Shown: positions 37,306-45,495 of the stretch, one piece after another
How the letters are laid out: each line of letters starts with the position of its first letter
How positions within the stretch are numbered: position 1 is the first letter of the stretch
Assembly (NCBI GenBank): GCA_026707225.1
Contig: JAPOXG010000031.1
Span: 1-64,000, forward strand
Length of the DNA: 64,000 nt
Reading direction: 5' to 3'
From: Chloroflexota bacterium
GTDB taxonomy: Bacteria; Chloroflexota; Anaerolineae; Aggregatilineales; Phototrophicaceae
Made by a program: the position numbers and the translations under genes
The notes under the pieces: generated by a model
The model's input: only the letters and a program-made list of their open reading frames with translations
Databases searched by the model: none
What the model was told of the DNA's origin: nothing

Positions 37306-38931
37306 TTAGCTCCCAATACTGACCCCCTCCAGAATCGGCATGCTGTCCAAGTTTCTGGCGAAACCCTCAACTGAGTCTTTCATCGCCCACCAGCGCACGA
37401 CCGGCGTTATCACGAGGATGAACGATTGCTCCAGTTGATACCGGTTCAACTCCTGATAGATCTCCCCTCGCCGCACGGAATCCATCTCACTTTGACCCGC
37501 CGCGACGAGCCGCCGGTACTCCTCGCTGGTATACCCTGACAAGTTGATGGGCTCGGGCCCCGGACGCCAGACGCCGGTCGTCCCGAAGAGCGAGGCCGGG
37601 TCTTTCGACGCGCGACCGTAGGTGAATATCGCCCCGTCAAAGTCGAGGTCGAGCGCCCGTGGACGGTACTGCGCCGGTTCTACCTCGTCGATGTTCAGCG
37701 TGATGCCAATCTGCGCCAGGTCGGCTTGGAAGACTTGCAGCAGGCGCGCCCCGTCCGGGTTGGTGGTGGCGGTGAGCACGGTGAACTCAAAGCCGTCCGC
37801 GTGCCCGGCCTCCTCCAGCAGGCTTTTTGCCTTGTCGAGATCGAAGGTGTAGTAGCCCTCCAGATCCGGATCGTAGAGAGGCGATTTGTCGGACTGGGGC
37901 TGGAGCCATGGGTCGCTGATGTTGAAGAAGACAACGTCAACGATGCGCTGGCGATCGAGGGCGTGCTGGAGCGCCTGCCGAACGAGCTTGTTGTCGAATG
38001 GCGCGCGTCCTGTATTCAGGGAGAGATCCCAGACGAGGCCGCCAGGGAACCCTCTGGCCACCTTGATGCCATCGGTGGCCTCAAGGCGCGCAAACTCGCT
38101 CGCCGGCGGAGCGGCGATGACGTCGAGGGTGCCCCCCTCGAGGTTGGCGATCATCGTCGCGGAATCCGGGATCGCCCGCACGATGACTTCATCCAGGTGG
38201 GGCAGGCCCTCGTTCCAGTAATCCTCGAACTTCTCGAAGCGGGCGAAGTCGCCGGGCGCCCACTCGGCGAAGCGGAAAGGACCCGTCCCCACCGGGTTCG
38301 AGTTAATCTCCTCGATCGTCTCTTGGTTGACAATGAAGAGCAGGTCAATGAGGTCAAAGGCAGCAGGCGTCGGCTCGGCGAAGTGGAAGGAAACGGTCAG
38401 GTCGTCCACGACCTCCGCCGACTCAACCGCCCACGCGAGCGTTCTGATGTTGGCGCGTGTATCCGTGTCCTGGGCGTATTCGAGACTGAATTTGACATCG
38501 TCGGCCACGAAGTCGCGCCCGTTGTGAAACTTGACGCCCGGCCGTAGATTGAAGGTGAGGGTTAAGCCGTCGTCACTGAAGTCCCAGCTTTCGGCGAGTT
38601 CCGACTGCGGCTCGAGATCATCATTATAGCGCGCCAGGACATTGTAGAGCTGGTTGAACATCGGCCAGTCCGCCAGGGGGAGAAGGAAGGGATCGAAATA
38701 CTGGAAATCGCCGAGATGACCGAAAGTCAGTGTACCGCCTTCAACCGCCTGCGCCAGCGCCGGAGTTACCCCCGCAAACGCGCCCGGAATCACAGCGCCT
38801 CCCGCCGCCATGCCCATAAGTTTCAGAAAGGTCCGGCGGTCCATACCTTGGACTTGGCTTTCTGACCCTACACTTTGTTGCTTTCCTGTTTCATCTGTAG
38901 ATATGTGCGGAAAATCTTTGACCTTACTCAT
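37306..38931 (-). CDS. Family-5 ABC transporter solute-binding protein with Tat signal
   Basis: Binding protein of 541 aa from the ATG at 38931, chosen because AAGGAG lies just upstream; the frame continues 27 codons further without one. Twin-arginine signal DRRTFLK at 31-37, followed by a hydrophobic stretch ending in TPALAQA. Family motifs NLRPGVKFHNGRDFVADD and VRQALQHALDRQRIVDVV. It heads a minus-strand operon: binding protein, two permeases, PLP enzyme, D-aminoacylase, M81 peptidase, DUF3604 protein. Confidence 0.91.
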   Translation of the reverse strand: MSKVKDFPHISTDETGKQQSVGSESQVQGMDRRTFLKLMGMAAGGAVIPGAFAGVTPALAQAVEGGTLTFGHLGDFQYFDPFLLPLADWPMFNQLYNVLARYNDDLEPQSELAESWDFSDDGLTLTFNLRPGVKFHNGRDFVADDVKFSLEYAQDTDTRANIRTLAWAVESAEVVDDLTVSFHFAEPTPAAFDLIDLLFIVNQETIEEINSNPVGTGPFRFAEWAPGDFARFEKFEDYWNEGLPHLDEVIVRAIPDSATMIANLEGGTLDVIAAPPASEFARLEATDGIKVARGFPGGLVWDLSLNTGRAPFDNKLVRQALQHALDRQRIVDVVFFNISDPWLQPQSDKSPLYDPDLEGYYTFDLDKAKSLLEEAGHADGFEFTVLTATTNPDGARLLQVFQADLAQIGITLNIDEVEPAQYRPRALDLDFDGAIFTYGRASKDPASLFGTTGVWRPGPEPINLSGYTSEEYRRLVAAGQSEMDSVRRGEIYQELNRYQLEQSFILVITPVVRWWAMKDSVEGFARNLDSMPILEGVSIGS

Positions 38932-39185
38932 TGTTAGCTCCTTTATGGATCTATTCGCTAAATGCGCATTCTTACCTTGAAGCGATTTTATCCCGTACAC
39001 TAAAGATTGCAAATTTATTGCAGTTGCAGACGACCGAGAAGGGCATGAGCGCGAGCGAGGCTTTTAGAAAGTTCGGCATTATGTGAGCGCCGGTCATCCA
39101 AGATATGCTTGCCGATTCGCTGGCGCCTCCGCGACGGTCCCACGGCGGCTTGCCCGGAGCCGACTAAGAATAGGGGAGCGTAGCT

Positions 39186-41429
39186 ATGACAACCAAGGTT
39201 GACGGACTCCAAGCGGAAATTGAGGAATTGAAGAGCAGCGCCTTGTGGTTGTCGGCGGCGCCGGTAGTTCCGGCCGCTTTCGCGCTTTATGTGATCGCGA
39301 TGGGCTTGCCGGATCAGGCTACAGGAAGTCTGCCAGGTGTGATTCTGTTGCTGCTGGCGCCGGCGGTTTGGTGGCTCATTCATAAGTCGCGCTATCGCAT
39401 CGCCGCCCTGGCGCTGGTTGCCGGATTGTTGGGCGCGAATCTGCTGCTTATTCACACGACCGGCCTGGTAGAAACGATCATTTTCCTGGCTTTGCCGGTG
39501 GGATTAGCGGCCGTGCTGATTGGCGCCCCCGTCGGCGCCGTTGCGGCTGTCGCTTGCTCCCTTTATCTGCTTTTCGGCCTGTCGCAGGTCGACGTGGTTC
39601 CGCGCGCGGTTGCGGTCGTGAATCTTTGGACGACGCTTGGGATGATCTGGCTTTCCGCTCGTCCGCTGCTGCTGGCCAGGCAGTGGTTCGAAGCCAACTA
39701 CGACCAGAGCCGCTTGGCTTTGGAAAAGAGCCGAGATTATCAGTTTCAGCTTCGGCAAGCGCTGGACGATCTGACCGAAGCCCATCACCAGCTCACGCAG
39801 CTGAACCGGCTCGCTCACGACCTGCGTCATCAAGCGGATGAGGCGCGCCGCTCCAAAGAGCAGTTCGTCGCCAATGTCAGCCACGAATTGCGCACGCCGC
39901 TCAATATGATTATTGGTTTCAGCGAGATGGCGCTGAACTCGCCAGAAACCTATGGACCCGATATACCCCAATCTATGTTGGCCGACCTGGAGATTGTCTT
40001 GCGCAACAGCCAGCACCTGTCGAGCCTGATTGACGATGTGCTTGACCTGAGCCAGATCGAAGCCGGACAAATGGCTTTGATGAAGGAGCGCGCCGCGCTC
40101 GGCGAGATCGTGGACGAGGCGGTTACAGCCGTGCGACCGCTGTTCAACTCCAAGGGATTGACCTTGCGCCGGGATATCCCGCGGAACCTGCCGGCGCTGC
40201 ATTGCGATCGCGTACGCATCCGGCAAGTCTTGCTCAATCTATTGAGCAACGCGGGCCGTTTTACCGAGCGGGGCGGCGTGCGAGTATGCGCGCGGCTGGT
40301 AGAGGACGCGATCATCGTCAGCGTCGCGGATACCGGTCCCGGCATCAGCGCTGATGAAATCGATGAGATATTCAAACCCTTTCAACAGTTGGATGGTTCC
40401 GTCCAGAGTCACTGGGCGGGCAGCGGCTTGGGGCTGAGCGTCAGCAAGCATTTCGTGGAACTACACAAAGGCAGGATGTGGCTGGAAAGCGAACCGGGAC
40501 AGGGCGCGACATTTTATTTTCGCCTGCCGGTTGAAGAGGCCATCTCAACGGCAGCTGACGGCATGATGCGCTGGTTCTCGCCTTATTCGACCTATGTCGA
40601 GCGAAGTCATATTCCATCACTCCCGGCGACGGCGAATCGTCCGCGCTTGATCGTGGTTGAAGAGGGCAGCGCTTTAAGCAGACTGCTCGCCCGCTATCTT
40701 GACAATGCGGAGCTGGCGCCTGTGACCAGCGCGGAAGAGGCGCTTGAAGCGATCGCGGCTATTCCGGCGCAGGCGCTTCTGGTGAACGCGGCGTCGGTGG
40801 GAGAAAGCCTGGGGCGGATCGAAAATGAGATCGCCTTGCCCTACGGATTGCCGATTATCGTCTGCTCGCTGCCGGATCTTGGCGCTGCCGCCGATTCCCT
40901 TGGCGCGGACGACTACTTGATCAAGCCAATTTCGCGGGACGATTTGCTGACGGCGCTGGATCGCCTCGAAAACGAGATCAAGACGATTCTGATTGTAGAC
41001 GATGAGCCGGATGTCTTGCGCTTGTTCCGGCGCATGCTGGCATCGGCGGGGCGGAATTACCGCGTGCTGCGGGCGTCAAGCGCAAGACAGGCGCGGCAGA
41101 TCATGGCTGATACGAAACCTGATGTCGTCTTGACTGACCTGGTCATGCCGGAGCAGGACGGCTATCAGTTGATCGCGGAGATGAAGGCCGATCCGGCGCT
41201 GCGGGATATTCCCATCGTGGTCACATCGGCGCGCGATCCCTCAAGCCAGCCGACCGTGAGCAAATCACTTGCCGTCGTCCGCGGCGGCGGCATTGCCATT
41301 CCCCAGTTGCTGACGGCGGTATCGACGCTGGTCAGCGCCTTATCGCCGGGAGCGGTCAAGCTGCGCGTCGAGGGCGGCGAGGAGTTGCCGCTGGCTGAGG
41401 GGCTTGTTCAGGAAAGCGGCGGCGCCTAG
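39186..41429 (+). CDS. Membrane hybrid histidine kinase with two receiver-like domains
   Basis: Protein of 747 aa. Four to five membrane helices fill about residues 17-165, a coiled-coil linker follows (~170-220), then the HisKA domain with H233 in SHELRTP, the HATPase with N box (LLNLLSNAGRF), DTGPGIS and GSGLGLS. Two receiver-like domains follow. The first (~490-595) lacks the phosphoacceptor Asp (sequence LLVNAAS at the strand end) but keeps the Lys region. The second (~597-715) has IVDDEPDV and phosphoacceptor D651 in LTDLVMPE, but its end lacks the usual Lys-Pro. The ligand is unknown. Its 3' end overlaps the convergent gene by 90 bp. Confidence 0.88.
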   Translation: MTTKVDGLQAEIEELKSSALWLSAAPVVPAAFALYVIAMGLPDQATGSLPGVILLLLAPAVWWLIHKSRYRIAALALVAGLLGANLLLIHTTGLVETIIFLALPVGLAAVLIGAPVGAVAAVACSLYLLFGLSQVDVVPRAVAVVNLWTTLGMIWLSARPLLLARQWFEANYDQSRLALEKSRDYQFQLRQALDDLTEAHHQLTQLNRLAHDLRHQADEARRSKEQFVANVSHELRTPLNMIIGFSEMALNSPETYGPDIPQSMLADLEIVLRNSQHLSSLIDDVLDLSQIEAGQMALMKERAALGEIVDEAVTAVRPLFNSKGLTLRRDIPRNLPALHCDRVRIRQVLLNLLSNAGRFTERGGVRVCARLVEDAIIVSVADTGPGISADEIDEIFKPFQQLDGSVQSHWAGSGLGLSVSKHFVELHKGRMWLESEPGQGATFYFRLPVEEAISTAADGMMRWFSPYSTYVERSHIPSLPATANRPRLIVVEEGSALSRLLARYLDNAELAPVTSAEEALEAIAAIPAQALLVNAASVGESLGRIENEIALPYGLPIIVCSLPDLGAAADSLGADDYLIKPISRDDLLTALDRLENEIKTILIVDDEPDVLRLFRRMLASAGRNYRVLRASSARQARQIMADTKPDVVLTDLVMPEQDGYQLIAEMKADPALRDIPIVVTSARDPSSQPTVSKSLAVVRGGGIAIPQLLTAVSTLVSALSPGAVKLRVEGGEELPLAEGLVQESGGA

Positions 41430-42560
41430 GCTTAGCGCCAGATCGCGCTGCGGCAAGATGGTGCAGACGATCACGGGCTTATCGCCGAGACGGGGATGCG
41501 CGCGAAAACGCCCAAGCAGCTCCCAGCCGTCAATGTCTTGCAGCAGCACATCGAGCAGGATGATATCGGGCCTTGTCTCTTCGGCCAGCGCCAGCGAGCG
41601 CGCGGGATCGCTTTCGCCCTGCAGGCGGTAGCGTGTATCGGCCGTGTAGCGCTGAAGCAGCTGCAGCGTATCGGGATTGTCATCGATCGCCAGCACGGCA
41701 ATCTGACTGTCCGTCGGCAAGGTGAGGCGAATTTCACAGACTTGATCGCCGACCGCGTCAGCATCGTGCTGAAGCGATCCGCCGGAGAAACTGACCAACT
41801 CTCGCGCCACTCTTAAGCGCTCCGCCCCCGTTTCAGCCGCCGTCGACGCCAGCGCGCCATAGCCGGTGACTGAGACGGCCACATGCCGGTCGCCAGTCTG
41901 ATACTCGGCGCGAAGGACGAGCCGTCCTGTCGCCAGCCAGTCCAGCGCAACCGTGAGGATGTTCAGAAGCGCCTGCCGCGTCGGTACCAACTGCAGGGCC
42001 AGCTTTGGCAGCCCTTCGCTCGGCGCACAATCGAGCGCAATCGGTGATGACTGAAGCATCGGTTCGGCCGTGTCTAACGCGGATCGAATCAAGGCGTCCA
42101 CGTCGACCGATTCGCGGGCGAAAGCCGATTGTGACCAAGCCAACTCGTCACCGAGCGCGGACGGTCCCGGCGGGTTGGCTGGCTCGGCGCTTGCCAGCTT
42201 ATATCGCCGCCAGATCTTATCCGCCAGCACAGCCAGCGCCCGTTTTTCCTGCCGGCGCAACTGGCGCACGCTCAAACCCAGATCGTTGCCGACCTCGAAT
42301 TGCGTAAGCTGTTCGGTGTAGCGACCGTAGAGGATATAATAATAGCGCCAGGACCTTGATTGAGCCGGCACGTCATCTGCCGGTTTGAGCGATTCGATTG
42401 CATCCAGCAAGAGGCGTCGCAGCGTGATGATGGCGTCGGCGCGGGTCGCCAGACCAAGTAGCGCCATGAGCCGGCTTTCGCGCAGGGCGGCCGGATCGTA
42501 CAAATGCGTCAGCGCCGCGCGCAGTTCATTTTCAAAGGCAGCGCGGTCAATCTTCGTCAT
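41340..42560 (-). CDS. Three-part signalling protein: HTH, degenerate ATPase-like and C-terminal receiver domains
   Basis: Protein of about 406 aa (ATG at 42560 or 42563). Residues ~65-130 end in a helix-turn-helix-like stretch (QFEVGNDLGLSVRQLRRQEKRAL). The middle resembles a HATPase fold (LLNILTVALDW in place of the N box; weak G boxes) without a HisKA histidine. The last ~120 residues are a good receiver: AIDDNPDT, phosphoacceptor D in ILLDVLLQD, and NKP. It may be the partner of the overlapping hybrid kinase. The domain order is unusual. Probably a DNA-binding or scaffold response regulator. Confidence 0.76.
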   Translation of the reverse strand: MTKIDRAAFENELRAALTHLYDPAALRESRLMALLGLATRADAIITLRRLLLDAIESLKPADDVPAQSRSWRYYYILYGRYTEQLTQFEVGNDLGLSVRQLRRQEKRALAVLADKIWRRYKLASAEPANPPGPSALGDELAWSQSAFARESVDVDALIRSALDTAEPMLQSSPIALDCAPSEGLPKLALQLVPTRQALLNILTVALDWLATGRLVLRAEYQTGDRHVAVSVTGYGALASTAAETGAERLRVARELVSFSGGSLQHDADAVGDQVCEIRLTLPTDSQIAVLAIDDNPDTLQLLQRYTADTRYRLQGESDPARSLALAEETRPDIILLDVLLQDIDGWELLGRFRAHPRLGDKPVIVCTILPQRDLALSLGAAAFLNKPLSQRQLLAALDAQLDRSRR

Positions 42561-42699
42561 CATGTCCTGTTGATGTCCGCTGGGTGTCCGCCACAAGTCC
42601 AATAATCAATCCGAAGGGACGTCCATTACGATAGTATCCAAAAGTGAAGCCGAGCGCATCTTGCTCAGCTTGGCATAGTTTATTGGAGGAGAAGTAAAG

Positions 42700-43995
42700 A
42701 TGAATCACAAAACAGTTTTGCGGTTCTTTGCCTTGGTGTTGCTGTTCGCCATATTGGGCAGCGCTGCCGCCCAGGACCCGGTGGAAATCCTGTATTGGGA
42801 TCAGGTAAGTGGCGAAGACGCCCAAGCGGTTATTGACACGATAGTCGCGAACTTTGAGGAGGCGCACCCGAACATCAAGATCACGCGCGAAGTTTATACC
42901 CTGGAACAGCTGACAGACATCGCCAGGACGTCCATTGAGGCGGGCGAAGGTCCCGACATCCTGTATTACGACTCCGGCCCGGCTTATGGCGGCATCCTTG
43001 GTAATGCCGGCCTGCTCCTGTCGCTTGAAGAGGCTTATGCTACCTATAACTGGGACGAGCGACTCGTGTCCGTGTCCAGAGATTGGACGACCTACGGCGG
43101 GACGGTATATGGCGTTGGCCATGAATTTGAAGCGCAAGGCTTCTATTGGAACAAGCGGATCTTCGCCGACGAAGGCCTCGAAGTACCGTCGACATTTGAA
43201 GAGATGGTCGCATTGTGCGGGACTTTCCGCGAGCTCGGATACGATCCGCCGATGGCGGCGGGCTGGGCCGATTGGGGCGGTTTCCCCATTTCCCACAATT
43301 GGTACAACGTCCTCGCCAACTCTGTTCCGAGCGACACCGTTGCGGCCGCGATCTCCGGCGAATATCCCTTTAACTCGCCCGATATTGTCGCTTCCTTAGA
43401 CCTGGTCGTTGAATTGATCGAGGCCGACTGCTACGACGAGCAGGGCGCGGCAACCAGTTTCCTCGATGGCAATGCGAAGTTTTACACCGGGCAAGCGCCC
43501 ATGATGCTGATGAGCACCTGGGCGATGCAGTTCTTCACCGACGAGATCACGGACGAGTTCGGCTTCATGATCCTGCCGCCGATTGAAGGTGGCGAACAGA
43601 CAATGATCCAATTGATGGGCGCCGTCTGGTACATCATTGGCGACACCGAACACCCGGAAGAGACTTTGACATTCCTGAACTATCTAGTGTCTGAGGAGGC
43701 GCATCGGCTTTGGGTTGAGGGCGCCAAGCTGCTGCCCGGCGTCACCGGCGTTGACTTCAGCGGCTACGATGTACGGCCCGTCTACCGCGACTTCCTCAAC
43801 CTTGTCTCAGGTTGGGACGGGCCAGTGGGCTATCATCTTGATGTGCTGACGCCAGCGAACTTCAATACCACGCTGTTTGAAAGCACTGTCGAGCTGGCTG
43901 CGGGCCGGCTGACGTCTCAAGAAGTGGCCGACCGCATCACCGTCGAAATGGAAAGGGCAGTCGAGGACGGCCGACACGCCGATATCACGGGTTAG
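42700..43995 (+). CDS. CUT1-family sugar ABC transporter solute-binding protein
   Basis: Secreted binding protein of 431 aa of the MalE/UgpB group. Signal peptide at about 1-24 (MNHKTVLRFFALVLL, cut near GSAAAQ), no lipobox Cys. Typical motifs: IEILYWDQVSG-like start, NFEEAHPNIKITRE, GPDILYYDSG, and the C-terminal sugar-binding region. RBS GGAGGAG is strong. Two CUT1 permease genes follow after a 590-bp repeat-rich gap. Substrate unknown; the downstream isomerase and dehydrogenase genes indicate a sugar or polyol. Confidence 0.9.
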   Translation: MNHKTVLRFFALVLLFAILGSAAAQDPVEILYWDQVSGEDAQAVIDTIVANFEEAHPNIKITREVYTLEQLTDIARTSIEAGEGPDILYYDSGPAYGGILGNAGLLLSLEEAYATYNWDERLVSVSRDWTTYGGTVYGVGHEFEAQGFYWNKRIFADEGLEVPSTFEEMVALCGTFRELGYDPPMAAGWADWGGFPISHNWYNVLANSVPSDTVAAAISGEYPFNSPDIVASLDLVVELIEADCYDEQGAATSFLDGNAKFYTGQAPMMLMSTWAMQFFTDEITDEFGFMILPPIEGGEQTMIQLMGAVWYIIGDTEHPEETLTFLNYLVSEEAHRLWVEGAKLLPGVTGVDFSGYDVRPVYRDFLNLVSGWDGPVGYHLDVLTPANFNTTLFESTVELAAGRLTSQEVADRITVEMERAVEDGRHADITG

Positions 43996-44017
43996 GTGAA
44001 AACCCCCGGTAAATGCG

Positions 44018-44048
44018 GTGTAGGGGCGACCAACCTGGTCGCCCGCGC
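44018..44048. repeat. GTAGGGGCG hairpin repeat, copy 3
   Basis: Perfect arms GGGCGACCA and TGGTCGCCC (44024-44044) around ACC, with GTAG on the left flank. It begins 25 bp after the stop of the binding protein gene, where it could serve as a 3'-end stabiliser. Confidence 0.85.
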
Positions 44049-44066
44049 CCACAGCGAGAAACATTG

Positions 44067-44123
44067 TATCGGGCGACATGATAGTGCGCGTAGACACCGC
44101 ACGTCTGTCGCCCCTACAAGGCT
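44067..44123. repeat. Hairpin repeat interrupted between its arms
   Basis: The left part TATCGGGCGACATGAT and right part TGTCGCCCCTACA match the uninterrupted copy at 44373-44402. Here they are separated by about 23 extra bases containing GCGCGTAGACACCGCACG. This shows either insertion into a hairpin or two different ends of a longer element. Confidence 0.6.
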
Positions 44124-44159
44124 TGTCCGGTACTGCTGATAGCCAGTTTTCCGTACGTC

Positions 44160-44350
44160 TTACCCCATCCCCGGGCCTTCCCCAGTGAACTAGGGAAGGG
44201 TGACTCGACGGCAGAATTGGGACAGTCGGGCGCCGAAATTGTCAACATTCCTTGATACCGAGTGCGCTGCAAGAGTGCTCCCCCTTCCTTAGCTTGCTGG
44301 GTCACGTAGACATCGACCTCCGGGAAGGGGGTTGGGGGGATGGGGTGTAA
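44160..44350. mobile_element. Possible 191-bp non-autonomous element with imperfect terminal inverted repeats
   Basis: The left end TTACCCCATCCCC and right end GGGGATGGGGTGTAA are imperfect inverted repeats, and inside each end lies another CCTTCCC/GGGAAGG inverted pair. No open frame of note. A MITE-like element or a pair of dispersed repeats in opposite orientation fits; no target-site duplication was identified. Confidence 0.4.
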
Positions 44351-44372
44351 CCGGCGAGATAGCGTGGCCCAG

Positions 44373-44402
44373 TATCGGGCGACATGATATGTCGCCCCTA
44401 CA
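44373..44402. repeat. GTAGGGGCG hairpin repeat, copy 4 (inverted)
   Basis: Perfect arms GGGCGACAT and ATGTCGCCC (44377-44397) around GAT, followed by CTACA. Its left flank (TATC) is shared with the interrupted copy at 44067. Confidence 0.85.
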
Positions 44403-44426
44403 GGATACGTTTATATCGGAAATGTT

Positions 44427-44455
44427 GTCGGGGCGAGCCACCGGCTCGCCCGTAC
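44427..44455. repeat. GTAGGGGCG hairpin repeat, copy 5
   Basis: Perfect arms GGGCGAGCC and GGCTCGCCC (44431-44451) around ACC; the right flank CGTAC is the same as in copy 1 at 17.8 kb. Confidence 0.85.
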
Positions 44456-44585
44456 GAAAGTTTCGATTGATTTGTCGTCCCTGCAGTCGTTTATAATTGG
44501 AAATCGTAGGGGCAACTGAACCTTAGTGTCCGCGCTCGGCTGTGGCTCGTCCGCAGCGCAAGACCTAGAACTTGGACAAGGTAAC

Positions 44586-45491
44586 GTGACCGAAAGCATC
44601 CGCCAATTCTTCGCCAACAGGAAGCTGCGCGATTACGCGACTGGTTACGCCTTTGTCATCCCGGCGCTGGTGATGTATGTCATTTTCGTCGTCTATCCGT
44701 TTTTTTACACCATCTACCTCAGCTTGACCAAGTGGGATGGCGCCAAGCCGGTCAAAGAGTTTGTCGGCTTCCTGAATTATGAGAGGCTCTTCGCCGATCC
44801 AAGGCTATGGAGCGCGCTGAGCCACAACATGATTTGGATCGTGCTGGGCACGGTGACGCCCGTCGCCATCGGTCTGTTTTTGGGGGTGCTGCTTTGGCGC
44901 GGACTGCGCGGCATGGTCTTCTTCCGCACAGTTTATTTTTTGCCGGTGGTGTTGGCGCCGGTCGCCGTCGGCATCATCTGGAAGTGGATGTACAATCCGC
45001 AATTTGGCCCCATCAATTCGACGCTGAGGGCGGTCGGCTTGGACGTTTTGGCGAAAGGCTGGCTGGGCGACCCCTATTTGGCGCTGCCCTCTATAATCCT
45101 GGCCGGCGTATGGGGTTATTTCGGCTTCTGCTTCGTCGTCATTATGGCCGGCTTGCAGAACATCGACATGGAGCAGATCGACGCCGCGCTGGTTGATGGC
45201 GCCAATGGTCCCCAGCGCCTGTGGTATATCATCATTCCCGGTTTGCGGCATGTGCTGACGATGATCACCGCTTTCACACTGATTCTGGGCGTCAACGTCT
45301 TCGACATCGTCTGGATCACCACCCGCGGCGGCCCTGGCCGCGCGACACACGTCATCGCCACCTACACCTATAACACCGCCTTCCGCGAGAGTTACGTCGG
45401 CTATGGCTCTGCGCTGGCGATCGTGATGGGCCTGGTTTCGCTGGTCCTGTCGTTCATTTTCATTTCTATTCGCGAGCGGGGAGGCGATTAG
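44586..45491 (+). CDS. CUT1-family sugar ABC transporter permease (MalF/UgpA-type)
   Basis: Permease of 301 aa from the GTG at 44586, chosen because ACAAGG lies just before it and the first helix follows about 20 codons later; a GTG at 44526 would add 20 residues without a ribosome site. First helix YAFVIPALVMYVIF, sugar-permease EAA loop (IDAALVDGANG, then IIPGLRHVLT) near the C-terminal third. The second permease follows after 4 bp. No ATPase gene is nearby; such systems usually share one MsmK/UgpC-type ATPase. Confidence 0.88.
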   Translation: MTESIRQFFANRKLRDYATGYAFVIPALVMYVIFVVYPFFYTIYLSLTKWDGAKPVKEFVGFLNYERLFADPRLWSALSHNMIWIVLGTVTPVAIGLFLGVLLWRGLRGMVFFRTVYFLPVVLAPVAVGIIWKWMYNPQFGPINSTLRAVGLDVLAKGWLGDPYLALPSIILAGVWGYFGFCFVVIMAGLQNIDMEQIDAALVDGANGPQRLWYIIIPGLRHVLTMITAFTLILGVNVFDIVWITTRGGPGRATHVIATYTYNTAFRESYVGYGSALAIVMGLVSLVLSFIFISIRERGGD

Positions 45492-45495
45492 CATC

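Larger units (their letters stand above)
43996..44585. other. 590-bp repeat-filled gap between solute-binding protein and permease genes
   Basis: No convincing gene. It holds three GTAGGGGCG hairpins, one hairpin with an insertion between its arms, one truncated half-copy (near 44507), an inverted-repeat-bounded segment of 191 bp, and a local duplication: CGTTTATA-TGGAAAT-GT-GGGGC occurs at about 44409 and again at about 44489. It looks like a landing site for small repeats. Confidence 0.75.

Noticed and set aside
43996..44520. Possible CRISPR array
   Set aside because: The repeats are hairpins in both orientations at irregular distances, without equal spacers.
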